Source of the DNA: Salinivirgaceae bacterium
GTDB lineage: Bacteria > Bacteroidota > Bacteroidia > Bacteroidales > SZUA-534
Assembly (NCBI GenBank): GCA_017650325.1
Contig: JAGCFC010000068.1
Location: 1 to 32,487 of the forward strand
Direction of reading: 5' to 3'
Length of the DNA: 32,487 nucleotides
The notes under the pieces are model-generated. The model searched no databases, had not been told where the DNA came from, and saw nothing but the letters and a program-made list of their open reading frames with translations. A program made the translations under genes and the position numbers. The first letter of the stretch is position 1. Each line of letters begins with the position of its first letter. Shown here piece by piece: positions 14,444 to 24,800 of this stretch.

Positions 14444-17400
14444 ATGAAAAGGTATTTAGCAGCAGCGCTTTTGGCTTGCACACTCAACGCTTTCGGACAA
14501 GGCGAAATATATTTGGAAGAAGGGTTTGAACACGATGGCTCCATGCCTGAAGGATGGTCACAAGTATACGTGGGAAAACAAAGCGAAAAACCAGAATACC
14601 TTGAATGGCTTGCAAAAGAAGGCGGTGGACGGCCTGCCGGTAGCGAAGTGAACAAACCTGAGACAGCCCATAGTGGTGACTACAACGCAAGATTATACTA
14701 CTTGGAATATGGACGTTCGTATGGTCTTTACTTGATAACTAAAAATATCGATTTCAGCAATGCCCATAAGCCTCTGCTAACATTTTGGTACTCACAATAT
14801 AGCGATCGAGCAAGTACCACCGATTCAACTGAAATCGAGAACTTTGAGATATCGCTATGCTACAGAATTATGGATGCGGTTGACACAACATGGCACAAAG
14901 TGCGCGACTACACTGAGCCAACCGATGATGCCGAACCATGGAGAACAGACTCTGTATGGCTTCCTGAAGATATTAACGGCCACAACAGAGTGCAAATCGG
15001 CTTTTTGGGCACGACAAAAACCTTAGGACATGGTTGCTGTATCGATGACATTAAGATTCAAGAGACGCAAATCACGAAAAAATATGTAGGCAGCATTACA
15101 GCCTCACACCCAACAACCGACATTATTCCGACAAGTTCAACAGACAATGTAATAATTTGTCTCCGTGTACAGACCCTCGGCAATGATGGCAACCTTTTAC
15201 TGAACACACTCACTGCCAGTACTTTGCAAAAAACCAGTACAGTGACAAAATCCAATGGTGTGAAACTCTACTACACTGAAAACAACGTTTTCAATACAGA
15301 TTGTCTGCTATCAACAACAACAATAACCAACGAAAAAGCCACTTTCAGCAACATTGGATTCGACCTGCCGGCCGGCCATAGTTATTTGTGGATAACCTGT
15401 GACATAAAAGACGATGATGACCACAGGTTCCGCAACTACATTGCTGATATGGAATTTGAATCTGGATCCATCGACATTGGCGGGTTAAAATATCCTGCAT
15501 CGGGACCGGGACTTAATCCAACTGGAGAAAGGCTTATAATTGAATCTGTTGTTGACGAAACAACCAAAACTGCCTTTGTTGACAACTTTGAGGATCTATC
15601 TCACACGAATGAATTGTGGCCGACAATAACTGGCGAATTTGAGAGAGCACAACCTCAAAAGTTTGAATGGACTGTTCCATTATCAGGAAAAGCCGACCCA
15701 ACTTCTGCCCATAGCGGCTCGTGGATGATCGGAACTAACATCACAGGTGATGAAGGCCGTGGATTTGAACCTCATGGTGCATACAGTCGCGAGACAGAAA
15801 GTTATATTGAAAGCAAAACCATCGACTGTTACTATTACAAAGATGTCAACTTGACATTCTATCGTTGGCTGAATCAAGGTTATGACGATACAGCTTCGAT
15901 AAAGATAAGCACAGACAACGGCCTGACCTGGCAAAATTTATGGACAAACACCACCATCACAACCAATAAAAACTGGAATTACCGCAACATAGACTTATCG
16001 ACCATTGCCGACCGCAATCATAACATAAAATTCCGGTTTGCAATGAATCCGTACTCAAAACTTACAAACCTATATAGCGGTTGGAATATCGACGATGTGG
16101 CTCTTGTAGGTACATACGTTTATATGGATGCCGCAATGGCATCTATCATAAGTCCCAACACTGGATGCGGATTATCCAACGCCGAAACCGTAACTATTAA
16201 AATAAAAAATGCCGGAGCCAACGACATTGTTAAGCCTTTCAATGTCAGTTACTCGACAGATGATGGCTCTACTTGGGTTACCGAAACGGTTAACGAAAGC
16301 ATAGCTCGCGATGGTTATATTACCTACACATTCTCGCAAAAAGCTGATTTAACAACATACGGACCATACAATATTCACGCAAAGGTTACTCTTATTGACG
16401 ATAATAACCAGCCTATTGATGATGACAATCGTAATGATGAAATACAAAAAAGAATAATGTCGTTGCCGTATGTTGATGTACCCTTTGCCGAGAATTTTGA
16501 CACATACGGCTACTGGTATTGTAATAACGACATGTGGCAGCATACAAAACCCGCAGGTTCGCCATCATATTTATGGAAAACAAAAACTACAAGATTATTG
16601 TACGAGGATCCTGACCCTTATGCCGACCCCACATATCTTACACGCTACCTGCCAAACAGCACTGATACTCTCTTCAGCCCATGCCTCAACATGAGTAACG
16701 TTCAGAAACCGATTCTTGAATTCAAACTCAAAGGCGATGTGGCCGATACCGACGGGCTGACAGCATACTACTCAACCGATGGCGGTGCTACATGGAAACA
16801 TTTATTAGAATATTCAGCAGATTGGTTTACATACAAACACCCCAGTTGGAAATGGTACAATACAGAGGATGACATAGACGCACTTGGGAAGCCTGGATGG
16901 ACCGGCCGATTCAATTGGACAACAATCAAACAACTGTTACCTGACGATGTTGCCGGTGAAAGCGCTGTGAAACTGTGTTTTGTATTTGGCGCAGGCGACT
17001 ATGACAACGAAGCCTATGAAGGTTTTGCCATAGATGATATAAAAATATATGAATCGCCCGTGGATGCTGGTGTTGTGGCCATTAAGCCAGAAAGCGATTG
17101 TCATCTACTTGAAGAACAACCTATCACTGTCACAATCCAAAACTACGGCAACCGCGCCATCACTTCTGCCGACAGCCTTATTGCAAGTGTTACCATCAAT
17201 GACAAAATCACTTTAACCGACACATTCTTTGTCGCAGAAAATGTTACAATTGGCGGAACCTTCGAATACGAATTCAAGCAAAAGGTGAACATGTGGTACA
17301 AGAAGTCGTACACAATGGATGCCTCCACAAAAATAAAAGGGGATACATTACTATTCAAAAACACAAGAAACGACTCACATACCGCCACCGCCACCGTACT

Positions 17401-20400
17401 TGGCGAACCACAATACGACCTTGGTGCCGATGTTGGAACAATGACACCATTGGCGTTCAATCCAAAACCCAATGGCGGTGTAATGTCCAATGGTCAGGAT
17501 TTTTATTCATATAAATGGTATTGGTATGACTATAAATCTGATACTAAACACGAAAGCCCTGGGAAAGAATTGTCAGCAGCAAGAAAATTTGAAGAACCCC
17601 TCCCCGATGACCCCACAAAGAACGAAATAGACTACTACTGCTATATCGATGTAACAGTTAAAGTTAACAATGACAAATATTGCACAGAAACCGACTCAAT
17701 TAAAATTATCAAATCAAACGTCGATGTAGCAATCGCATCTGTAACTGGAATAACCGAAGATGAGTCATTCTGTCGCAATCGTGAATTTAATATTGACGGC
17801 GAAAATGACCTCAGAATAAAGGTTAAAATAACTGTTCAAAATAAGGCGGCCACGGAAGTGGATGAAGATTTTAAAATAGGCATCGGATACAAAATGCTTG
17901 ACGCAGACAATAATACCGTTAGCCATATAGAAGAAATTCAATACAATAATGTTTTACAAGCCGACGAATTGGATAACGGTATTGCAGAATACACATTCGA
18001 GCAACAGCCGAAATTCGAATACGATGGGACACAAAAAATTGAATTCTTTACAGAAATATGGGCCGACCTTGACTACTCTAACAACACGCTGACAAGAAAC
18101 GTTACCGTTTTTCCTCTACCGACTGCCGACATTATGATGGATGACATTGCATATGATAGTATATTGCTTGCCTCTCCTAACGGCATAATTCTTACAACAG
18201 ATATTATTTCTGGAGCGACTTACAAATGGCAAGACAATTCAACCTCCAACACATTAGAAATTGGCGACGACAAAAGACGAGTATACGAAGTGACTGTTAC
18301 CGACATATTGCACAATTGTGGCTCTGCAACCGACAATGTACTAGTTGTAACCGATAATTGGGTTTTAGCCGAACTTGTATCGCCTACTGACAACTGCGAC
18401 CCACAAAGCGGAATTGACATTACAGTACGAATTGAAAACAATAGTTCCAACAGTTATCCTGCCGGATATATGATTCCTGCAACAGTACGTTTCAATGGCA
18501 ACACTTACAATGAGTTGATTACACTTCAATCGGCACTCGATGAATATGATTATTTTGAACACACATTCAACACTAAAATTGATATGCCTGAAATAGGAGC
18601 ATACAAAGTGTTTGTTAAAATCAATCCTCCACACGACATCAATCGTGATGACAACACTTTGGATAGTGAGGTTGACATTTGGGGTACACCACGTATCTAC
18701 CTCGGTCCCGACACTGTATTCACCTTACAACAAGACATCAAACTCAGCATTGGTCCCGAATTCAACTATTGCTATTGGGAATCGGGAGGAAAAGCTGTAG
18801 AAGCCCCAGAATTCACAACATCGGGCAATGTATGCTATGTTATCGCGCAAAATGAGCACAACTGCTACGCCGCCGATCAAAAGACACTTATAGAAGGGTT
18901 CTACTATGCGGCTGACACCATTGTGTTTATCAAAACAAACATTGGAATCGACAAGATTGAATCGCCAATTGCAGCCTGCGACATTGAATCCTTCAACGCC
19001 ATTAGATTATTGCTGACTAATGACGGACTCGACAAGATCGCCAATGGTTCAGAAATTCCTTTTATGGTGAAAATAAATGATGAAGCCCCCATACGTAAAG
19101 TTTACACTCTACAAACCTCATTCAAAACCGATACGACGATGGAGGCCATAATCCCATTTGAGCCAAATTTCAACAAAGACCAATCATACAATTTCACAGT
19201 TTGGCTCGATTGGAATATGGATCATTTCCGGCAAAATGACACCGCAACAACTATGGTGAGCCAATATCCAAATCCCGATCCGTTCTATCTGGGCGACGAC
19301 ATCTACACAACCAGCCCCGACACCGTGGTGCTGCATGCTCCGGAAAACTACTATAACTACAAATGGAATGGCGGCCAATCGAGCACAAATACTCTGGCAA
19401 TCAGTTACATTGGCACTCGGACTTACGGTGTAAAAGTCAGCAACCAATACGGCTGTTCGTATGCCGACAGTCTTGTGGTATCACTCACCAGTCCGGAAAT
19501 CGAAATAACAGATTTGGGATTGAGCACAAACATCTGCGAAAGCGAGTCGTTGTCGGATGTGTCGTTCACTCTGAAAAACGTTGGCACCGATATCATTGCC
19601 AAAGGAAGCCAAATCGACATTGAATATAGCATCGACGGGGAAACACCTGTGAGCGAGACCTACAAAGTAGGCCGCACGCTTGTCAGCGGTGAGTCGGTGG
19701 CCATAACGTTCAAGCACCAGGCCGATTTCCGCAGCGCCGCAAGTTATGCGCTCAACATCACGGCCAGCATTGCCGACACGGTGGCTGTATCGTCGAAAGA
19801 CTACACGGTAAACGTCCACGAAAGTCCGAAAGTGTCGCTGGGCAATGATGTCAGGACCTTTGAGTCGAGCGTTAATCTGACACCGGGCAGCGGCTTCAGC
19901 TCATACTTGTGGAGCACCGGCGCCACTACCGAAAAGATTAATGTTATTGAAGACGGGAAATACTGGGTTAAAGTAACAAACACTTACGGATGTGTTAACT
20001 ACGACACTGTTAACGTTCGCATTATTCCTGCTAAAGTCACTATCGATCAAATGAAACAGCCACAATCGGCATGCAGCATTGAGAAAGAGCCTATTGAGAT
20101 TAACATTGTCAATAACGGAACCACAAAGATTGAAAGCAGCAGTACAATCGGCATCAAGTGCTATGTTGACCAAAACGAGCCTTTCACAAAAACAATGTCA
20201 TTTGACTTCGATATAAAGAGCAGCCGAAGCCTTCGTCTTGACAGCCTACTGACACTTGAAAGCACCGGTACACACAACATATCGTTTGTGATTACTATTG
20301 ACAACGCCGCAATCGACTCCACATCGTTCGAACTTGATGTGTACGGCCATCCCGATTTCGCTTTCGAAAACGAGACACTTGAGGTGAACGGCTTCCCCTA

Positions 20401-20824
20401 CACGCTCGCTCCGGCATCGGCTTTGACCGAAGTAACCTACGAATGGAGCACCGGTGCTAAATCAAACGCCATTGAAGTGACTGCAGACGGAACGTACACA
20501 CTAACAGTCAGCGACAAGAACCAATGCTCAACGACGAAATCGGCAACTGTGAAACAGCGAATTACGGGCATCAGCAACGCCACGATTGCCGACATCACCG
20601 TTTACCCGAATCCGGCGCGCGACATTGTAAACATCGACTTCGACGGACAGTTGACCAAGGACTGCCAGATTCTGATTGCCAATGCTTCGGGGCAAATAAT
20701 ATTCGCTTCGAAACAGACCGATGACATTATGAAAATAGATGTCGATGACTGGGCACAAGGCATGTATTTCATAAAGATTACCAGCAACAACGAAAGCCGT
20801 GTCATTAAATTTGTGAAAGAATAG
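14444..20824 (+). CDS. Giant modular surface protein with T9SS type A sorting domain
   Basis: A 2126-residue exported protein with a signal peptide (1-18, ending NAFGQ). Three MAM-like/choice-of-anchor J domains are visible at about 24-205, 379-557 and 679-873. Each opens with a GFEHDG-, NFED- or NFDTYG-type strand and closes with a CIDDIKI-, NIDDVAL- or AIDDIKI-type strand. From about 873 on, CARDB-like modules (I.SP...C.....I.V.I.N.G) alternate with Ig/PKD-like stretches of the kind LG.D....Y.W..G....Y.V.V....GC. The last 85 residues (TVYPNPARDIVNIDF..GMYFIKITSNNESRVIKFVKE) are a clear T9SS type A sorting domain, so the protein is secreted and probably anchored at the cell surface. Such domains often bind glycans or proteins, but no catalytic site is visible. 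Monocistronic, with a strong terminator. Confidence 0.88.
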   Translation: MKRYLAAALLACTLNAFGQGEIYLEEGFEHDGSMPEGWSQVYVGKQSEKPEYLEWLAKEGGGRPAGSEVNKPETAHSGDYNARLYYLEYGRSYGLYLITKNIDFSNAHKPLLTFWYSQYSDRASTTDSTEIENFEISLCYRIMDAVDTTWHKVRDYTEPTDDAEPWRTDSVWLPEDINGHNRVQIGFLGTTKTLGHGCCIDDIKIQETQITKKYVGSITASHPTTDIIPTSSTDNVIICLRVQTLGNDGNLLLNTLTASTLQKTSTVTKSNGVKLYYTENNVFNTDCLLSTTTITNEKATFSNIGFDLPAGHSYLWITCDIKDDDDHRFRNYIADMEFESGSIDIGGLKYPASGPGLNPTGERLIIESVVDETTKTAFVDNFEDLSHTNELWPTITGEFERAQPQKFEWTVPLSGKADPTSAHSGSWMIGTNITGDEGRGFEPHGAYSRETESYIESKTIDCYYYKDVNLTFYRWLNQGYDDTASIKISTDNGLTWQNLWTNTTITTNKNWNYRNIDLSTIADRNHNIKFRFAMNPYSKLTNLYSGWNIDDVALVGTYVYMDAAMASIISPNTGCGLSNAETVTIKIKNAGANDIVKPFNVSYSTDDGSTWVTETVNESIARDGYITYTFSQKADLTTYGPYNIHAKVTLIDDNNQPIDDDNRNDEIQKRIMSLPYVDVPFAENFDTYGYWYCNNDMWQHTKPAGSPSYLWKTKTTRLLYEDPDPYADPTYLTRYLPNSTDTLFSPCLNMSNVQKPILEFKLKGDVADTDGLTAYYSTDGGATWKHLLEYSADWFTYKHPSWKWYNTEDDIDALGKPGWTGRFNWTTIKQLLPDDVAGESAVKLCFVFGAGDYDNEAYEGFAIDDIKIYESPVDAGVVAIKPESDCHLLEEQPITVTIQNYGNRAITSADSLIASVTINDKITLTDTFFVAENVTIGGTFEYEFKQKVNMWYKKSYTMDASTKIKGDTLLFKNTRNDSHTATATVLGEPQYDLGADVGTMTPLAFNPKPNGGVMSNGQDFYSYKWYWYDYKSDTKHESPGKELSAARKFEEPLPDDPTKNEIDYYCYIDVTVKVNNDKYCTETDSIKIIKSNVDVAIASVTGITEDESFCRNREFNIDGENDLRIKVKITVQNKAATEVDEDFKIGIGYKMLDADNNTVSHIEEIQYNNVLQADELDNGIAEYTFEQQPKFEYDGTQKIEFFTEIWADLDYSNNTLTRNVTVFPLPTADIMMDDIAYDSILLASPNGIILTTDIISGATYKWQDNSTSNTLEIGDDKRRVYEVTVTDILHNCGSATDNVLVVTDNWVLAELVSPTDNCDPQSGIDITVRIENNSSNSYPAGYMIPATVRFNGNTYNELITLQSALDEYDYFEHTFNTKIDMPEIGAYKVFVKINPPHDINRDDNTLDSEVDIWGTPRIYLGPDTVFTLQQDIKLSIGPEFNYCYWESGGKAVEAPEFTTSGNVCYVIAQNEHNCYAADQKTLIEGFYYAADTIVFIKTNIGIDKIESPIAACDIESFNAIRLLLTNDGLDKIANGSEIPFMVKINDEAPIRKVYTLQTSFKTDTTMEAIIPFEPNFNKDQSYNFTVWLDWNMDHFRQNDTATTMVSQYPNPDPFYLGDDIYTTSPDTVVLHAPENYYNYKWNGGQSSTNTLAISYIGTRTYGVKVSNQYGCSYADSLVVSLTSPEIEITDLGLSTNICESESLSDVSFTLKNVGTDIIAKGSQIDIEYSIDGETPVSETYKVGRTLVSGESVAITFKHQADFRSAASYALNITASIADTVAVSSKDYTVNVHESPKVSLGNDVRTFESSVNLTPGSGFSSYLWSTGATTEKINVIEDGKYWVKVTNTYGCVNYDTVNVRIIPAKVTIDQMKQPQSACSIEKEPIEINIVNNGTTKIESSSTIGIKCYVDQNEPFTKTMSFDFDIKSSRSLRLDSLLTLESTGTHNISFVITIDNAAIDSTSFELDVYGHPDFAFENETLEVNGFPYTLAPASALTEVTYEWSTGAKSNAIEVTADGTYTLTVSDKNQCSTTKSATVKQRITGISNATIADITVYPNPARDIVNIDFDGQLTKDCQILIANASGQIIFASKQTDDIMKIDVDDWAQGMYFIKITSNNESRVIKFVKE

Positions 20825-20832
20825 TTTGTATG

Positions 20833-20880
20833 ACGGGATTTTGCGCATGTCGGAAAACCGACACGCAAAATCCCGTTTTT
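20833..20880 (+). terminator. Strong terminator after the giant protein gene
   Basis: The outer stem ACGGGATTTTGCG (20833-20845) pairs with CGCAAAATCCCGT (20864-20876). The inner stem TGTCGG/CCGACA has an AAAA loop, with a CA bulge between them on the 5' side. A T run follows. It separates the surface-protein transcript from truA. Confidence 0.93.
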
Positions 20881-20906
20881 TACTTCAAAACCTAAATTTT
20901 GCTTTG

Positions 20907-21647
20907 ATGCGCTACTTTTTAGTTCTCGACTACAACGGCGGCAACTTCTGCGGATGGCAGCGGCAACCAGGGCAAGACACCATTCAAGAGCGCATTGAAC
21001 GGGCACTTTCGACACTTCTTAAATCGAACATTGAGATTGTTGGCGCAGGGCGCACCGACAGTGGTGTTCACGCCCGAAACTATGTGGCGCACTTCGATTC
21101 GGATGTTGACGGTCTGCAAACAGACACCGATTTTCTATACAAACTAAACTGCATTCTTCCATTCGACATAAATATCCAACGCATTGCTCTAATGCACCCC
21201 GAAGCTCACGCGCGTTTCGATGCCACACGGCGCACATATAAATATTATGTCACCACAAGGAAAGACGTGTTCAAGTATCGGTTCACCCACCGCGCGAAAA
21301 ATCTTAACGTAGAAAAAATGAACGAGGCCGCCGCCAAGTTGTTGAAATACACCGACTTTACCAGTTTCAGCAAACTCAACACCGATGTCAAAACCAACAA
21401 CTGCACCGTTTTTGAGGCGTTTTGGACCGAAACTGATGGCGAACTTGTGTTCACCATTACCGCCAACCGCTTTCTGCGCAATATGGTGCGGGCCATTGTG
21501 GGAACACTTTTCGAAGTTGGCTACGGAAAAATAACCACCGACGATTTCTGCAGCATTATCGAGGCCAAAGACCGCGGCCAGGCCGGAACCTCAGCCCCCG
21601 CACAAGCATTGTTCCTGGAAAAGATTGAGTATGAGTATGGATTTTAA
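20907..21647 (+). CDS. truA: tRNA pseudouridine(38-40) synthase TruA
   Basis: A 246-residue enzyme that isomerises uridines 38-40 in the anticodon arm of tRNAs. The family features are MRYFLVLDYNGGNFCGWQRQ at the N-terminus (read up to residue 20) and the catalytic loop GAGRTDSGVHA with nucleophile Asp51. RFDATRRTYKYYV and FLRNMVRAIVGTLFEVG follow further on. The frame extends upstream to 20826, but that part encodes the terminator hairpin, so ATG at 20907 is chosen. It starts only 26 nt after the T run, so it has little room for its own promoter; CTAAATTTTG at about 20892 is an imperfect box. It stands between two giant surface-protein genes and is not functionally linked to them. Confidence 0.95.
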   Translation: MRYFLVLDYNGGNFCGWQRQPGQDTIQERIERALSTLLKSNIEIVGAGRTDSGVHARNYVAHFDSDVDGLQTDTDFLYKLNCILPFDINIQRIALMHPEAHARFDATRRTYKYYVTTRKDVFKYRFTHRAKNLNVEKMNEAAAKLLKYTDFTSFSKLNTDVKTNNCTVFEAFWTETDGELVFTITANRFLRNMVRAIVGTLFEVGYGKITTDDFCSIIEAKDRGQAGTSAPAQALFLEKIEYEYGF

Positions 21648-21758
21648 GCAATAGATGTTGGGAATTTGACATCATTATTGGGCATATGCAAAACCCAAAT
21701 TTGAATGAACCCTCATTCATCCATAACCAAAAAAAATGACAAAAGCCGTTTTTTTATA

Positions 21759-21778
21759 GCTTAAAAGCTCTTTTAAGC
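21759..21778. other. Short hairpin in truA-adhesin intergenic region
   Basis: GCTTAAAA (21759-21766) pairs with TTTTAAGC (21771-21778) around GCTC. It could be a weak terminator for truA, but no T run follows. The rest of the 200-bp gap is AT-rich. Confidence 0.35.
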
Positions 21779-21801
21779 ACTGAATTTAGCCAAAATAGAA
21801 T

Positions 21802-21809
21802 TATTTTTG
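21802..21809 (+). promoter_or_regulatory. Likely -7 box for the PKD adhesin operon
   Basis: TATTTTTG matches TAnnTTTG, 40 nt before the ATG. The -33 position reads ACTG rather than TTTG, so support is from one element only. Confidence 0.4.
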
Positions 21810-21848
21810 CTCTTTGAAAATAAAGTGTCTTTTTAAAAAACACCATAT

Positions 21849-24800
21849 ATGAAGAAGGCTGCTAAAAGGTTTATAATAAGCATAATATTTTTGATATCGG
21901 CTTTTGTTTCCAATGCCCAAACCGACAAGGAATTCTGGTTCTGCGTTCCGCAAATTACCAGCCAACACGAAAAAGACGTACCAAAACTTGTTATTACAGC
22001 ATTTGAAGAAACCGCTGTTGTAAATATTGACATGCCTTTGCAAAATTCATTTCAGCCAATACAAGTTACTGTTCCTCAAGGCGAGTCTAAAATCCTACTA
22101 TTTAGCACAAAAAATCAAGCAACAACAATATATAGCCACAAAAGCAAAACTCCACCCGCAGATGCCATTTACATGGGTGACTATATTAAAGATAATAATC
22201 AAGACGATAACATTATCGAAAACGGACTACTTGGAGAAAGTTGTGTTGTCACAAATAAAGGTATTCACATTTCTTCAAACAATATGATCACAGCCTACCT
22301 TGAGCGCGGTATAATAAACAATGATGATATTTGGGCATTAAAAGGTAAAAATGCATTTGGGCGGGAGTTTATTGTTCCATCTCAAAGAGACTTCAAAAAT
22401 CACAACTTTGGAGGACTCAATGCATGGAACAGTATTGATATTGTTGCCATTGAAGATGTTACTGTGAAAGTCACATTAAAAGACAAAGGAAACGAACTCG
22501 TAAACAATTGGCCATACGAGGATAACAACGAAGGTACTTTTAAAATGAAGAGAGGACAAACTCTGTCTTTACAAGCAAAAAGCCAAAACGCCACAGGACA
22601 TCTTAGCGGAACAATAATAACCGCCAATGGAAACATCGCCGTACAATGGAAAGATGATTCGGTCGATAAGCAACAACCCGCCTTGTCTGGTGAAGATGGA
22701 TGCTATGATGTTATTGGAGACCAATTGGTACCAACCAAATTTGCTGGAACAGAATATGTTGTGATGCGAGGTCAATTGGGGCATGGAAACAAAAAAAGCG
22801 AATACGTGTATATTATGGCCGTTAAAGATGGTACGACCACTGTTGATTTCGCCACCGACAAAAACGACAATATTTCATCTATTACACTATCGCAAAAAGG
22901 CGAGTTGAAACACATCCGGCTCAACGATGCTCAAGTTGGTGTATCTGGCGGGAAAAACTACGATGCCTTACACATAAAATCGAACCAACCCGTTATTGTT
23001 ATGCACATGGCTGGTTTCGGTTGCGAGGTTGGCGGTGCCATTCTGCCAACTATCAATGGTTGCACAGGCTCTACTGATGTATCAGTTTGCCGCTCAACCA
23101 ATGAGGATTTCTATTTAAATATAATGTGTAAAAAACGTCATATTGCAGATTTTACCATAAACGTAAATGGCACAGACTATGCTATTCCCCAAGAATGGTT
23201 TAAGGAAATTCCAGGAACAGGGAAAGAGGAAATAGATGATGATGGCAACCCATTCTATAACAACTGGTGGTATTTAAACCGTGATCATGTTAAGTTTTCT
23301 ACAACAAATTCTGGCAACGGAGTTTCAATCCCTGCTGTAAATACAGGAAGTGTAGTAAAAGTCAGCAACACATCCGGGTTGTTTCACCTTGCAATTATTA
23401 ATGGTGGTGCTGGTTCTGGTTGCCGATATGGATATTTTTCCGATTTCTCGAACAATACTGGTAAAGCCGTTGTTGCTGGTGACGATTTTCAATCGCAATA
23501 CGACCGCTTCTGCGTTGGCGATGTTATAACACTGACAGGCACCGGTGGTTCCAAATACCTTTGGACGTACGAGAAAAAAGCTGGAGTTGAAGTTGATGGC
23601 GACACATTCCTTTCGGAAGATGAGAAAACCAAAAGAGAACCAAAAGTTAGACCAATTGAGGGATTCAACCATTATAAAGTTCAAATCTGGCGTCGCTGCT
23701 ATTACGGACAAGACATTGATACAATAGTGGACGTTTACGCATTGGGCTATCCGAAAATTACTGCCGATTTTATACAAGACCAATCATCGCAATGTAGTCC
23801 ATCGCAGGTTGTTCTAACTAACCAAACCGATGAGAAAGGAAAGTTGGTTAACTATGTTTGGAAAATTGACGACGGCACCAACACCATTGTGAAAAAAGGC
23901 CATGACTATGGAAACGACACTATACTTAATGACGGTACTAACATAATAGTGCAAAAAGGTGACAAGAGCGACAATGCTATATTATTGATAAACAACTCAT
24001 ACGAGGTAATCAACTACAATTTAACTCTCGAATCATCGATTGAGTATAACTGTCCATATACCGCGAAAAATAGTGTTTCAGTGTGTCCGACGGTTGAAGC
24101 CACACTAAAATTCTGCGAATCCACATACACAAACAATCCTGTTTCAACCGACCCCAACAACTCCAATTTCTTTGATAGCCAACCAGTTGACAGGTGCCAG
24201 CCCTTGGAGGTTTGTTTCGGAGCCTTCTTGAAAGGTCCGTACACACATTTATATATAGACTATGGCGATGGTGAGCAATTTGATATTGGAGAAAACAACC
24301 CACATCCTAGTGGATATTGGTACTCATTTAAGCATACTTATTACAACCGCAGCCTTAAAGACACAATATATACCGCAAAAGTAAGGGTTGTGACTGAGAA
24401 GAATAATAACGGAGAACTTATCTATTGCGAAAACAGTGATGAACTGGAAGTGAAGGTTAACGGATATGTAAAGGCCCAATATGTTATTGACAATTCTGCA
24501 AGCTGCTCACCTTTGACAACAGTGTTTAAGAACAATTCGATTGGCCAAAACTATGATGGCACTTCAATGACATACAGATGGGAGTATGGCACACCAACAG
24601 CTGCATCGCTCGCCGCTGCCGACTTAACAGCACAACAGTTCACACTCACCTATGAAAATAAGGGAACTACACCTATTAAATATCAGAATATTGGTTTGAA
24701 GGCCGTTATCAGAAAGAGTGAAGTTGGAAAAGATTGCGAAGACTACCAACTGCGCGACTCGCTTACGATCTATCCGGAATTCAAAGTGGATTACGCCGTT

